In this document: one piece after another, positions 1 through 8,351 of the stretch | Layout of the letters: the number at the start of each line of letters is the position of its first letter | How positions within the stretch are numbered: position 1 is the stretch's first letter | From: Propionispira arboris | GTDB lineage: Bacteria; Bacillota; Negativicutes; Selenomonadales; Selenomonadaceae | DNA: 64,000 nucleotides | Assembly: GCF_900109225.1 (NCBI RefSeq) | Contig: NZ_FNZK01000002.1 | Coordinates: 248,001 to 312,000, forward strand | Direction: 5' to 3' | Translations under genes and position numbers: made by a program | Notes under the pieces: model-generated | The model's database searches: none | Told to the model about the DNA's origin: nothing | The model's input: the letters and a program-made list of their open reading frames with translations, nothing else

Positions 1-279
1 TTATTCGATGAAATCGATACAGGGGATGGTGTATTGGGATTCTGTGATTTTCTGGGTGGTACGCCAGCTAATACGCTGATGCGGTGTATGAAAAAGAAAT
101 ATTTCCCCTGCATCACGGGCGTTAATATGCCAATGCTGATCGAAGCTCTCACAAATCGAGAGTCTATTTCAGTAGAGGAATTAAAGGATCGTTGCATCAT
201 CATCGGCACCAATAGTATTTTGAGCTTGAAAAATGTAATCGAAGAAGCTGCACAACAAAATACGGAAGAAGAATTTTAA
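1..279 (+). CDS. PTS mannose-family EIIA component (5' partial)
   Basis: This is the C-terminal part of a cytoplasmic mannose/fructose/sorbose-family EIIA domain, which passes phosphate from HPr to EIIB. The reading frame is open from the first base of the window, so the phosphorylated N-terminal histidine lies outside. Visible family features are the segment DEIDTGDGVLGFCDFLGGTP, in which the Gly-Gly-Thr-Pro turn is typical of EIIA-Man, and the following alpha/beta half. It is followed after 14 bp by EIIB, so IIA and IIB are separate polypeptides here. The operon promoter is upstream of the window. Confidence 0.9.
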   Translation, partial: LFDEIDTGDGVLGFCDFLGGTPANTLMRCMKKKYFPCITGVNMPMLIEALTNRESISVEELKDRCIIIGTNSILSLKNVIEEAAQQNTEEEF

Positions 280-293
280 GGAGGTCTTTTATC

Positions 294-773
294 ATGTATA
301 TAAGCGGAATTGTCTTAGTGCGGATTGATGATAGACTCATTCACGGACAGGTTATGACTTCGTGGTTAAATTATACGGGAGCTAATAAAATCATGATTAT
401 TGATGATGAATCTGCCGTTGATCCGTTTATGAAAAGTGTATTTAAAACGTGTGTGCCGGATGATGTTAAGGTAGCAGCCTTCACGGTTGCAAAAGCGATT
501 CCTCGTTTGAAAAAAGGTTTTCAAAAAGATAAGTGCATTATACTGGTGAAATTTCCGAAAACTTTGTATGAGTTAATGGAAGCTGGCATTATTTTTGAAC
601 ATATTAATATAGGTGGTATGGGAATTCGCGGGACGAGAAAGAAATTTTATAAGAATATTTCAGCTTCGGAGGAAGAACGCGGCATGTTAAAAGCATTAAT
701 AGAAAAAGGTTCAAAAGTTTCTGTACGAATTGTCGCGGATGATACGGAAACCGATGTTGCTACGCTGGTATAG
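294..773 (+). CDS. PTS mannose-family EIIB component
   Basis: Cytoplasmic EIIB of a mannose/fructose/sorbose-type PTS: accepts phosphate from EIIA on a histidine and gives it to the sugar bound in IIC/IID. The N-terminus has the diagnostic RIDDRLIHGQV motif with the phospho-acceptor at His17. Its 159 residues are the normal length for a stand-alone IIB. A strong AAGGAGG ribosome site sits 8-9 bases before the ATG. It is the second gene of the PTS operon. The substrate cannot be read from sequence; sorbose, fructose or mannose-type sugars are all possible. Confidence 0.93.
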   Translation: MYISGIVLVRIDDRLIHGQVMTSWLNYTGANKIMIIDDESAVDPFMKSVFKTCVPDDVKVAAFTVAKAIPRLKKGFQKDKCIILVKFPKTLYELMEAGIIFEHINIGGMGIRGTRKKFYKNISASEEERGMLKALIEKGSKVSVRIVADDTETDVATLV

Positions 774-829
774 TTTTTGGGAATACTTCGTTTAGCGAAA
801 CATATTTTAATTAAAATGGAGTGATAAAA

Positions 830-1630
830 ATGACAATTGAATTTTGGCAGGCAGCCTTAATTGGCGTATTCTATTATTTAAGTCAAACTGGATCACTGTT
901 TTTTGGCTGCATCGGCAGTTTATCCATTCTTTATAAACCACTGGTAGCTGGTACCATCGTAGGATTTATTCTGGGTGATCCAGTTAGCGGTTGTATCATT
1001 GGGGCAGCGATTCAACTGCCGTATATCGCCTTTATATCTGCCGGAGGCTCTCAGCCGATGGACCCAGGACTTGCCGGATATGTCGGGACGGCCTGGGCTA
1101 TGGTTGCCGGCGTATCTCCGGCTGCGGCAGTAACCATTGCCTTGCCTTTGGGATTGTTGGGAACTATGATTTGGATCGCCCATATGACGTTAGATGTTAC
1201 GTTTGTGCATATGGCAGATAAAGCGGCTGAAAAAGGTGATTTGGATAAAATTTGCTTTTTGCATGTTTGGCCGCCGCAGATTTTACTGTTTTTTCTTAGT
1301 GTGATTCCAGCGACGATTGCTGTTTATTATGGTGCGGATGCAGTCGCTGATATTATTGCTAGTTTATCAAGTACGCCTTTGCATGTTTTAGAGGTTATTG
1401 GTGGTTTACTTCCAGCACTTGGTATTGCGATGAATCTTAGAGCTATTGGACGTACGGGAACAATACCGTTTTTCATTTTAGGGTTTATTTTTATCATTTA
1501 TTTCAAATTGCCTATTACGGCAGTCGCTGTTATAGCGGCAATTATCGCTTTTTTCTATACGCAATTAAGTCATCCGGCAGAAGAAGCTTTGGCCAGTGCC
1601 GGGGATAGCACGGAAGAGGAGGACTTTTAA
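830..1630 (+). CDS. PTS mannose-family EIIC membrane component
   Basis: Integral membrane EIIC subunit that forms the sugar channel together with IID. About seven to eight hydrophobic segments are visible. The Pro/Gly-rich segment PYIAFISAGGSQPMDPGLAG and a later LPALGIAMNLRAIG are characteristic of the family. I chose the ATG at 830 because GGAG lies about eight bases upstream; an in-frame GTG at 821 would overlap that site. Length 266 aa is normal. A 56-bp gap separates it from IIB and it almost abuts IID. Confidence 0.92.
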   Translation: MTIEFWQAALIGVFYYLSQTGSLFFGCIGSLSILYKPLVAGTIVGFILGDPVSGCIIGAAIQLPYIAFISAGGSQPMDPGLAGYVGTAWAMVAGVSPAAAVTIALPLGLLGTMIWIAHMTLDVTFVHMADKAAEKGDLDKICFLHVWPPQILLFFLSVIPATIAVYYGADAVADIIASLSSTPLHVLEVIGGLLPALGIAMNLRAIGRTGTIPFFILGFIFIIYFKLPITAVAVIAAIIAFFYTQLSHPAEEALASAGDSTEEEDF

Positions 1631-1631
1631 A

Positions 1632-2453
1632 ATGATTGAACAGAAAAGTTTATCCAAAAAGGATTTAGTGATTGCTTATTGGAGATGGATACTTTTTTCA
1701 AATTGCAATTACAATTATGAAAGATTAATGGCAACAGCGGTTGTATTTTCATTTAAAAATGTATTCAAAAAGCTGTATGGGGATAACAAAGTGGAATATA
1801 AAGCCGCATTGAAACGGCATATGCAGTTTTTTAATACAGAACCGCATTTTGGCAGTATTATACACGGCATTGTTTTAGCGATGGAAGAACAGCGTGCGCA
1901 GGGGAAGCCTGTTACGGATGAGGCTATTAATGGTATAAAAACAGGGTTAATGGGGCCATTTGCCGGAATCGGTGATACGTTGTGGCAGGGGACTTTGACA
2001 CCAATTCTTTTGGCATTTGGTCTTAGTATGGGGTCACAGGGGAATTTGATGGGCCCACTTGTTTATTCCGTTTTGATGGCGTGTATTATGTTTCCAATCG
2101 GTTACATGTGTTTTATGAAAGGTTATGGACTTGGTCGTGAAGGAATTGAAAAAGTGCTGGGCGGGAATCAGATCAAAAAAGTTATTACGGGAGCTTCGTG
2201 TATGGGGGCTGTTGTTTTGGGTGCATTAGCCGCGCAATTTGTTACCGTATCTTGTCCGCAGACGATTCAAATGGGTGCGTTAAGCATGGGGATGCAAAAA
2301 GAAGTGTTTGATAAACTATTTTTGGGAATTTTGCCATTAGGTGCTACTTTATTGACTTTGTACATGTTGAAAAATCGTCAAATGAAGCCGACTCTTGTTA
2401 CCGGAATCATGGTTCTGGTTGGCATGGTTGGCGGCGTATTCTGGATTTTGTAA
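1632..2453 (+). CDS. PTS mannose-family EIID membrane component
   Basis: EIID subunit that pairs with EIIC in mannose-class permeases, a feature unique to this PTS class. Family signatures are NYERLMATAVVFSF near residue 30, the soluble stretch FNTEPHFGSIIHGIVLAMEEQ, the GLMGPFAGIGDTLWQGTLTPI motif, and C-terminal membrane spans. The start is the ATG one base after the EIIC stop, preceded by GAGGAGGAC; an in-frame codon further upstream would read into EIIC. The close coupling to IIC suggests stoichiometric translation. Confidence 0.93.
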   Translation: MIEQKSLSKKDLVIAYWRWILFSNCNYNYERLMATAVVFSFKNVFKKLYGDNKVEYKAALKRHMQFFNTEPHFGSIIHGIVLAMEEQRAQGKPVTDEAINGIKTGLMGPFAGIGDTLWQGTLTPILLAFGLSMGSQGNLMGPLVYSVLMACIMFPIGYMCFMKGYGLGREGIEKVLGGNQIKKVITGASCMGAVVLGALAAQFVTVSCPQTIQMGALSMGMQKEVFDKLFLGILPLGATLLTLYMLKNRQMKPTLVTGIMVLVGMVGGVFWIL

Positions 2454-2492
2454 TCTTGGCAGGATAGAAAAAGGAATAGAAGGTGTTTTTTT

Positions 2493-3152
2493 ATGATACA
2501 AATATCACCATCCATACTGGCGGCAGATTTTTCCTGTTTGTCGCATGAGGTGAAACGGACAGCAGAGGCTGGCGCAGATTCGATTCATATTGATGTGATG
2601 GACGGACATTTTGTTCCCAGTATCACGATTGGGGCAATGGTTACCGCTTCTTTGCGGGATAAGGTGGATATTCCCTTTGATGTCCATTTACAAGTGATGG
2701 CACCGGAAAGGCAAATTGCAGCATTCGCCGAAGCAGGCGCTGGTATATGCACGTTTCAGGTCGAAACAGCATCCAATATGTATCAAATCATCGAAAATAT
2801 AAAGAAATTGGGTATGAAGGCAGGTGTTGCTCTTGCACCGGGAACGTCGTTAGCTTTTATTGAAGAAGTATTGCCGACCGTAGATCGTGTATTGTTATTG
2901 TCGGTAAATCCGGGTTACGGGGGACAAAAATTTTTACCATTTGTACTTGCAAAAATTCGCATGCTGCGATCACTGCTGACTGCGCAGTCTTTAGCGACGG
3001 AGATTGAAGTGGATGGCGGCATTGATTTTGTGACAGCCAGACAAGCGATTCAAGCAGGTGCAACTATTTTGGCAGTAGGAACAACCGTGTATAAAGCACC
3101 GGATATGAAAGAAGCAATTCAAAAATTGAAAAGGGCGCAAGATTTGCAATGA
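2493..3152 (+). CDS. rpe: Ribulose-phosphate 3-epimerase family protein
   Basis: Cytoplasmic TIM-barrel epimerase that inverts C3 of a pentulose (or hexulose) phosphate. The sequence opens with the family hallmark ISPSILAADFSCL. The metal ligands of the family are present: His and Asp in IHIDVMDGHFVP, His in FDVHLQV, and Asp in EVDGG. NPGYGGQKF is the phosphate-binding loop region. Length 219 aa is typical. It sits 39 bp after PTS IID, followed by aldolase and triosephosphate isomerase, so it probably serves a PTS-imported sugar rather than only the pentose pathway. A second, divergent member lies near 45.8 kb; either could act on allulose-6-phosphate-like substrates. Confidence 0.88.
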   Translation: MIQISPSILAADFSCLSHEVKRTAEAGADSIHIDVMDGHFVPSITIGAMVTASLRDKVDIPFDVHLQVMAPERQIAAFAEAGAGICTFQVETASNMYQIIENIKKLGMKAGVALAPGTSLAFIEEVLPTVDRVLLLSVNPGYGGQKFLPFVLAKIRMLRSLLTAQSLATEIEVDGGIDFVTARQAIQAGATILAVGTTVYKAPDMKEAIQKLKRAQDLQ

Positions 3153-3177
3153 AAGAAATAGGGAGATGCATGGAACA

Positions 3178-4002
3178 ATGCTTACAGGTTCAAAAGAATT
3201 TTTACTTCAAGCGAAACAAAATAAATATGCGATACCAGCTACTGATTTTGTGGATCAGTTGTCGGCGGAGGCTTACACGGAAGTTAGCAGTGAATTGCAA
3301 TTGCCATTGATTTTATCATGGGCAGAGTCGCATTCGACGTATTTATCATTAGAGGAAGCAGCTATGCTGGGGAAATTTTATGCACAAAAAACAAATGCTC
3401 CCATTATATTGCATTTGGATCATGGTGTGACCTTTGAGACGATCACAAAATCGATTGATTATGGATTTACGTCGGTCATGATTGACGCATCTACCCAGCC
3501 ATTCGGGCAAAATATAAAAACCACTAAAAATGTTGTGGAATATGCACATAAGAAGGGGGTCACGGTAGAAGGCGAAATTGGTCATGTGGGAGTTGGACTC
3601 AGTAAAACGGATGAATCTTTTTATACATCGGTGGAAGAAGCTGTGGAATTTGCACAAAAAACGCAGGTTGATTCGCTGGCGATTTCTATCGGAACCTCTC
3701 ATGGCGTTTATAAAGGCAGCCCCAAACTTAACTTTTTACGACTAAGTGAAATCGCGGCAAAGGTCGATATCCCTCTGGTTTTGCATGGCGGGTCGTCTTC
3801 TGGTGATGAAAACCTGGAAAAATGTGCGCAAAATGGGATTAGTAAGATCAATATTTATACAGATTTTATTTTAGCGGCGAATTCGGCAATGAAAATGGGT
3901 CAGCTAAAGGATTATTTTGCTGTAAAATCTTTAGCAAAACAAGGCATGAAGAGTGTACTCAGACGCTATTATAAGGTTTTTCATACACAAGCAATAAAAT
4001 AG
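3178..4002 (+). CDS. Class II ketose-bisphosphate aldolase (Fba/KbaY/GatY family)
   Basis: Zinc-dependent aldolase that cleaves a ketose bisphosphate to dihydroxyacetone phosphate plus an aldehyde. Counting from the ATG at 3178, the active-site pair Asp81-His82 (LHLDHG) and the zinc ligands His175 (GTSHG) and His203 (LHGGSS) are all present, together with the NIYTDF loop. The start at 3178 matches the usual MLxxxKExLxxA beginning; an ATG at 3166 is possible but has GGGAG directly against it. Substrate (fructose-, tagatose- or sorbose-type bisphosphate) is not resolved. It is 25 bp after rpe and 16 bp before the isomerase. Confidence 0.88.
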   Translation: MLTGSKEFLLQAKQNKYAIPATDFVDQLSAEAYTEVSSELQLPLILSWAESHSTYLSLEEAAMLGKFYAQKTNAPIILHLDHGVTFETITKSIDYGFTSVMIDASTQPFGQNIKTTKNVVEYAHKKGVTVEGEIGHVGVGLSKTDESFYTSVEEAVEFAQKTQVDSLAISIGTSHGVYKGSPKLNFLRLSEIAAKVDIPLVLHGGSSSGDENLEKCAQNGISKINIYTDFILAANSAMKMGQLKDYFAVKSLAKQGMKSVLRRYYKVFHTQAIK

Positions 4003-4018
4003 TAAAGGAGCGGTTTAC

Positions 4019-4711
4019 ATGAAACCAATCAGAAAACCTTTTTTTATGGTGAACCCTAAATCCTATTTATGTGGTAAAAATTTGTTGAATTTGGCACTTG
4101 CTGCGGATGCTGCGGCAATGGGAAAAGACTTTGATGTTTTTTTTACGGCGCCCTTTGTTGATATTACAAGGATCGCGGAAAACACACAAAATCTTATCGT
4201 GACGGCACAGCATATGGAGAGTATAAAAATGGGGCGCGGCATGGGGCATATTGTTCCGGAAATGTTAGTGGGAGCCGGAGCGAGAGCGGTATTTTTGAAT
4301 CATGCCGAAAATTCTTTAAAATTGGTCGATTTGGTTCAAACAATGGAACGGGCAAAAGAGGTTGGCTTATATACCATTGTGTGTGCAGATTCTATTGCTG
4401 AAGCGAAAGCAATCGCGGTGCTGAATCCAGATATTTTACTATGTGAACCAACCGATCTTATCGGGAAAGCGACGATCAGCCCGACGAGTTATATCCAGCA
4501 GACAATTCAGCAGATAAAAGCAATTAATCCGGACATTTTGGTGATGCAGGCAGCGGGTATTCGTACGGGTGAGGATGTTTATCATGTGATTATGGAAGGC
4601 GCGGAAGGCACTGGTTGTACGAGTGGTATTGTATGTGCCGACAATCCGCAGGCGATGTTAAGGGAAATGATCGATGCTGTAGAAAAGGCAGGAAAGGCTG
4701 GAGGAAAATAA
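4019..4711 (+). CDS. Triosephosphate isomerase-family protein
   Basis: Interconverts dihydroxyacetone phosphate and glyceraldehyde 3-phosphate. The catalytic set is intact: Asn12 and Lys14 in NPKSY, His95 in FLNHAE, and Glu143 in LLCEPTDLIG. At 230 aa it is shorter than the usual bacterial glycolytic enzyme (about 250) and resembles the short, archaeal-like group. AAAGGAG precedes the ATG by about nine bases. Its place directly after the aldolase suggests a dedicated copy that balances the trioses produced by this operon; the main glycolytic tpiA is presumably elsewhere. Confidence 0.85.
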   Translation: MKPIRKPFFMVNPKSYLCGKNLLNLALAADAAAMGKDFDVFFTAPFVDITRIAENTQNLIVTAQHMESIKMGRGMGHIVPEMLVGAGARAVFLNHAENSLKLVDLVQTMERAKEVGLYTIVCADSIAEAKAIAVLNPDILLCEPTDLIGKATISPTSYIQQTIQQIKAINPDILVMQAAGIRTGEDVYHVIMEGAEGTGCTSGIVCADNPQAMLREMIDAVEKAGKAGGK

Positions 4712-4714
4712 AAA

Positions 4715-5230
4715 ATGGCAGTTTATCAGGAAGAGATTGAAGTGGTATCCAATGGTAATCGGGTTTCGTATCATGAAGTCACCAAAGAGGTTCGTGAAGC
4801 TGTAGTAAAAAGTAAGATTCAAAATGGAATTGTCGTTATTACAACGCCGCATACAACGTGTTCGGTGATATATGAGGAATACTCACATGATCGTGATTTT
4901 TGTGGTGATGAGTATCTACAGGTTGATTTAAATGAAACGTTGGAAAAAATATTACCACGCTGTGTTACGGAAGGGCAATACCATCATCCAGGACCAGAAC
5001 ATGTTGCTTTTGGTGAAAAAGATTGTGATGCTGCCCTAGTACCAGATAGAAGATCCTTGCTTAATACTGAAGCGCATTTAAAAGGATCATTATTAGGCGA
5101 AAGTGTGACTTGCGCAGTGAAAGAGGGGGTCATTCAAATCAATCAGGTTACGGGTTATTTTTATTTTGTGGATTGGGATCAGAATCGTCCACGCACCAGA
5201 AAATGCAATATCGTTGTTATGGGCGAATAA
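4715..5230 (+). CDS. YjbQ/UPF0047 family protein
   Basis: Member of the YjbQ (UPF0047) family, for which a promiscuous thiamine-phosphate synthase activity has been reported; its physiological role is unsettled. The recognisable parts are the TTPHTTCSV strand-loop, the LNTEAHLKGSLLGES segment that carries the conserved His, and the C-terminal beta strand ending in VVMGE. At 171 aa it is about 30 residues longer than the common form because of an insertion rich in Asp/His around residues 55-105. Three bases separate it from the isomerase and GGAGG precedes the start, so it is translated with the sugar genes. A role as a sugar-phosphate-handling protein is possible but not shown. Confidence 0.8.
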   Translation: MAVYQEEIEVVSNGNRVSYHEVTKEVREAVVKSKIQNGIVVITTPHTTCSVIYEEYSHDRDFCGDEYLQVDLNETLEKILPRCVTEGQYHHPGPEHVAFGEKDCDAALVPDRRSLLNTEAHLKGSLLGESVTCAVKEGVIQINQVTGYFYFVDWDQNRPRTRKCNIVVMGE

Positions 5231-5313
5231 TCATAAGTATAGAAGCAAGCGTCCTGAAGCCATTGCTTAGGTAAATCAGGACTGATTCATGGAAAAATGA
5301 ATACAGAAAGAAA

Positions 5314-5784
5314 ATGGCCAAAAGTGCAATCTGGGAAGATCCCTTCTTATTGGTGACGCAAAAAGATCATTTTTTAAAAAAATATGCTCAACAAGATTCA
5401 GGGAGTGAATATCCTAAGATTGATTTGGCATTGTTTAAAAAGGAACCGTTTATTTTATTAAATGAAGGACAAAAAATACGGCAAATATCCGATTTGATTT
5501 TGCAGGAGGCTGCGTTTGAACCAAATGTAATTTTAATAACAAAAAGCTTTGAAACGGCGAGACGGTTGAGTAGTAAAGGGTTGGGAGTTAGCTTTATTCC
5601 ACGACAATATATAGGGATTTTTCCGAATGCTTATGAGGCAGATTACTATTATATCGATCAAAAATATATGCCTTATTGGACTTTGTGCGTTAAGGCTCAG
5701 CAGCATGCTTATATGTCAAAAGCCGAACGATTGTTTATTCGGATGCTGGGCAGTCAGTTTGGGGCAAAAGGTCTGATGGACTGA
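5314..5784 (+). pseudogene. Truncated LysR-type regulator (effector domain only)
   Basis: The 156 residues match the C-terminal half of the LysR substrate-binding domain: DPFLLVTQKDHFL, a central FILLNEGQKIRQI strand, the ETARRLSSKGLGVSFIP hinge segment, and a final YMSKAERLFIRM helix. A complete LysR protein has about 300 residues; here the helix-turn-helix and first effector subdomain are absent. The same frame is closed by TAA at 5272 and no HTH is coded in any nearby frame. It therefore looks like a remnant of a regulator that once sat beside the PTS operon. Expression as a free effector domain cannot be excluded. Confidence 0.75.
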
Positions 5785-5809
5785 GCGATCTAAATCGGAG
5801 AATAAGAAA

Positions 5810-5834
5810 GGCAGACGTAATCATTACGTCTGCC
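5810..5834. terminator. Hairpin terminator between convergent genes
   Basis: A perfect 11-bp stem (GGCAGACGTAA and its complement) with a 3-base loop lies between the convergent LysR remnant and the symporter gene. The U-tract is weak on both sides. Confidence 0.7.
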
Positions 5835-5851
5835 TAAATGCATTATTAAAA

Positions 5852-7102
5852 TTAATCGTCGTAATCTTGTTTATAAGCGATCTGAAGTACATCGTCAGGT
5901 AATTCTTTTTCCCAGCGAGCCACAACAACGGCGGCAATACAATTCCCGGTAACATTGCAGGCTGTACGTGCCATATCAAGGATTCTATCTACGCCAAGAA
6001 TAATGGCAATCCCTTCCACGGGAAGACCAAAGGCGGCAGCTGTGCCAGCAATAACGATCAGGGAAGCACCCGGTACGGCGGCGATTCCTTTTGTTGATAA
6101 CATCAAAGTAATCAGCATCAGGACTTGTGTTTCAATTGGAAAAGGCATTCCATACACCTGAGAAATAAATACGACGGCTAAAGCACTATATAAAGTAGAA
6201 CCATCCAGATTGAAGGTATAGCCGAGCGGCAGCACAAAAGTTACAATGTGTTTTGGTACACCGAATTTTTCGAGCTTGTCCATTGCAATCGGTAAGGCAG
6301 CTTCACTGGCAGCTGTTGAAAATGCCAGAATAAGCGGTTCTTTCAATGCACGAAGCAGGTGAAAGAAGTTGACCCGTACCGTAATGGAAGCTATTACAAT
6401 GACAAGTGTAATAAAAATAATTAAAGCTAAATATAAAGATAGGATCAGTTTTCCTAAAGGGAAAAGCATTTCTAATCCATAGGTGCTAACGGTATAGGCA
6501 ATCGAACCAAAGATTCCGATCGGTGCCAATAACATAACATAATGTGTAAACTTAAACATTACGTTTGCGACAGTCGTAGCAAAATCAATGACAGGACGGC
6601 CATTTTTGCCAATCGCAGCGGCAGCTACACCAAAGAAGCAAGAAAAGACAATAATTTGCAGCATATCTTGACGTGCCATCGCATCAATGATATTTGTGGG
6701 AATAAGGTTGACCAGCATATCAATGTGATTAATGGATTTTTTTGCAGCTTCAGCAATTGCATCACTGTTGCCATTCGTTATAACAACACCGAGACCTGGT
6801 TTTAAGACATTTACAACGACTAAACCGACAACCAGGGCTAAAGTGGTAGCAAATTCAAACCATAAAATTGCTTTACCGCCTAAACGGCCTAGTTTTTTAA
6901 AATCACCAGTACCGGCAATACCCATGATCAATGAGCTGAAAATTAATGGAACAACGATCATTTTGATCATGCGGATAAAAGCATCGCCAAGTGGTTTTAA
7001 ATTTTTCCCGTATTCAGGGAAGAAATAACCGAAAGCAATACCTAAAATAAGTCCAATAAAAATTTGTGTTGCAAGCCCTAGGCCTTTTTTTTGTTCTGAC
7101 AT
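5852..7102 (-). CDS. Dicarboxylate/glutamate:cation symporter (DAACS family)
   Basis: Inner-membrane Na+- or H+-coupled symporter for dicarboxylates or acidic amino acids (GltP/GltT/DctA family), 416 aa with about eight membrane spans and two re-entrant hairpins. HP1 carries the Ser-rich tip FSTAASEAALP; TM7 has the NLDG motif of the sodium-binding NMDGT region; HP2 is AAVPGASLIVIAG; TM8 has DRILDMARTACNVTGN, including the Arg that binds the substrate side-chain carboxylate. The final Asp of the usual NVxGD is Asn here. A GGGG-type ribosome site lies rather far (about 12 bases) upstream. Glutamate, aspartate or C4-dicarboxylates are the likely substrates. Confidence 0.9.
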   Translation of the reverse strand: MSEQKKGLGLATQIFIGLILGIAFGYFFPEYGKNLKPLGDAFIRMIKMIVVPLIFSSLIMGIAGTGDFKKLGRLGGKAILWFEFATTLALVVGLVVVNVLKPGLGVVITNGNSDAIAEAAKKSINHIDMLVNLIPTNIIDAMARQDMLQIIVFSCFFGVAAAAIGKNGRPVIDFATTVANVMFKFTHYVMLLAPIGIFGSIAYTVSTYGLEMLFPLGKLILSLYLALIIFITLVIVIASITVRVNFFHLLRALKEPLILAFSTAASEAALPIAMDKLEKFGVPKHIVTFVLPLGYTFNLDGSTLYSALAVVFISQVYGMPFPIETQVLMLITLMLSTKGIAAVPGASLIVIAGTAAAFGLPVEGIAIILGVDRILDMARTACNVTGNCIAAVVVARWEKELPDDVLQIAYKQDYDD

Positions 7103-7377
7103 AAAATTTAAAAACCCCTTTTATTCATTTTTAATGAGACAGTCCTTTGTAACGGGACATCAATTGTGATAATGTAACTACACAACTATAAAAGATTCGT
7201 TATAAAATGTCAATAGGAAAGTCGTTTTATAAGAGTTGTGTTCACTGCAAAAACACAAAGAATTTCTATAAATGGATTTTACGGTGTAAAAGTATATAGT
7301 TTCTTTCGTACATAACAAAACATTCTGGGCTGCAAAAGTTTTTATCAGTAAGATAATGGGGTGTGTTGGCACACTAA
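7103..7377. other. Non-coding upstream region of the symporter gene
   Basis: AT-rich DNA holding the 5' leader and presumably the promoter of the symporter gene. I see no convincing promoter pair, and a 64-codon minus-strand frame here has no ribosome site or family features. Confidence 0.5.
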
Positions 7378-7413
7378 AAAAGCAAGTATAAAATGAATTT
7401 ATACTTGCTTTTT
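7378..7413 (-). terminator. Intrinsic terminator after the small secreted protein gene
   Basis: A perfect 16-bp stem with loop TGAA; the stem ends in A and T runs that make the terminator usable on both strands. It starts 18 bases past the stop of the 66-residue gene. Confidence 0.85.
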
Positions 7414-7430
7414 ATATTTACTTTTTAGTA

Positions 7431-7631
7431 TTAGGTGTTTTTAGCGATAAGTGCTCCAACTACAGCACCTACGATACCGGCGGTATTAACTTCACCTTGT
7501 GAATGAGTGTCTTCTTGTGATTGGTCTTCGTGATAACGATGATGGGCTTCAGAAATACCACCAAAAAGACCGGCAAACATTAAGCTGCAAAGTGCAAGTG
7601 AAACAATTTTAGTTGATTTATTTTTCATCAT
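7431..7631 (-). CDS. Small secreted or membrane-associated protein, unknown function
   Basis: A 66-residue protein with an N-terminal signal peptide: Lys-rich start, hydrophobic core SLALCSLMFAGLFGGI, likely cleavage near SEA-HH. The mature part is short and polar (His, Asp, Gln, Ser), and ends with a glycine-zipper-like helix GIVGAVVGALIA. AAGGAGG lies about eight bases before the tandem ATG-ATG start, and a strong terminator follows, so the gene is well supported as a single unit. No family is recognised; the C-terminal zipper resembles that of small bacterial outer-surface or pore-like peptides, which is only a resemblance. Confidence 0.75.
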   Translation of the reverse strand: MMKNKSTKIVSLALCSLMFAGLFGGISEAHHRYHEDQSQEDTHSQGEVNTAGIVGAVVGALIAKNT

Positions 7632-7802
7632 GAGGAAAGCCTCCTTATATTCTCTGGAACAAATTCTCTACAAGTCATAGTATAAGGTTTTATTATTTGA
7701 AATAGGTTTGATTTTGAAATATATGTAAGGAATATTTTATTTTTATTTAACAATTGAAGTGACAACTGCGAGGCGACAGGGCTATAGCGTGATTTACAAT
7801 AT

Positions 7803-7835
7803 AAAAAAGGCAGATTCTCGAGGAATCTGCCTTTT
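7803..7835 (-). terminator. Intrinsic terminator of the cheX operon
   Basis: A 13-bp perfect stem (AAAAGGCAGATTC with its complement) and 5-base loop; on the minus strand it is followed by a run of six U. It lies 58 bases past the cheX stop. Confidence 0.88.
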
Positions 7836-7892
7836 GCTTGTGCAAAAATTTTGTTAGGCGGATTTGCGGCTGCTATGAAAGACGGAGGTCTG

Positions 7893-8351
7893 TCAGGCGA
7901 GTCCAACATAAATTTTTACGTCAATATTGTCGCAGGTGAAATCTATGATAATAGCTTGTGGAACAGGCAGTGTAGCCTGACCTTGCCCCATCATAAGTGT
8001 TGGTGGTGAAATATCCAAACCGCCTACGTCGATTTTACTAAATTGTGTGCAGGCATTCGCACAAACCATATTTCCCATTTCGGAAATAGCACTTTGGGCT
8101 AATTTGTCAAATTCAGCTACTTCCATGCCCATCATCATTTTAGAAGCGAAGCTTTTGGCATCATCAATACTCATGCCAATTAAAATTACACCTTTTATGG
8201 AACCGATCATAGCAATGTTGAGCAAAATGCCATCATAATCAAAGGTCGAACCAACAAGGGCAATCTTCTTTTTTTCAATTTGCTGAAAACCGATTTGCGG
8301 TAGTATTTCTGTAAATGCGGATAAGATTGGGTTTATAATGTTTACATCCAT
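7893..8351 (-). CDS. cheX: CheX/CheC-family chemotaxis phosphatase
   Basis: A 152-residue single-domain CheC/CheX/FliY-family protein; members dephosphorylate CheY-P. The active-site helix SAISEMGNMV has the family Ser/Asp-x-x-x-Glu-x-x-Asn pattern. A single such helix fits CheX rather than CheC, which usually has two. It overlaps the 3' end of the upstream response regulator by 10 bases, so the two are translationally coupled. No cheA, cheW or flagellar genes are adjacent in this window. It may act on the receiver domain of its operon partner. Confidence 0.85.
   Translation of the reverse strand: MDVNIINPILSAFTEILPQIGFQQIEKKKIALVGSTFDYDGILLNIAMIGSIKGVILIGMSIDDAKSFASKMMMGMEVAEFDKLAQSAISEMGNMVCANACTQFSKIDVGGLDISPPTLMMGQGQATLPVPQAIIIDFTCDNIDVKIYVGLA

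Noticed and set aside
7178-7372. 64-codon minus-strand frame upstream of the symporter
   Set aside because: No ribosome site, no recognisable domain, composition like the surrounding non-coding DNA.
7628-7909. 93-codon minus-strand frame overlapping the cheX terminator
   Set aside because: It runs through a clear intrinsic terminator and into cheX in another frame; not protein-like.
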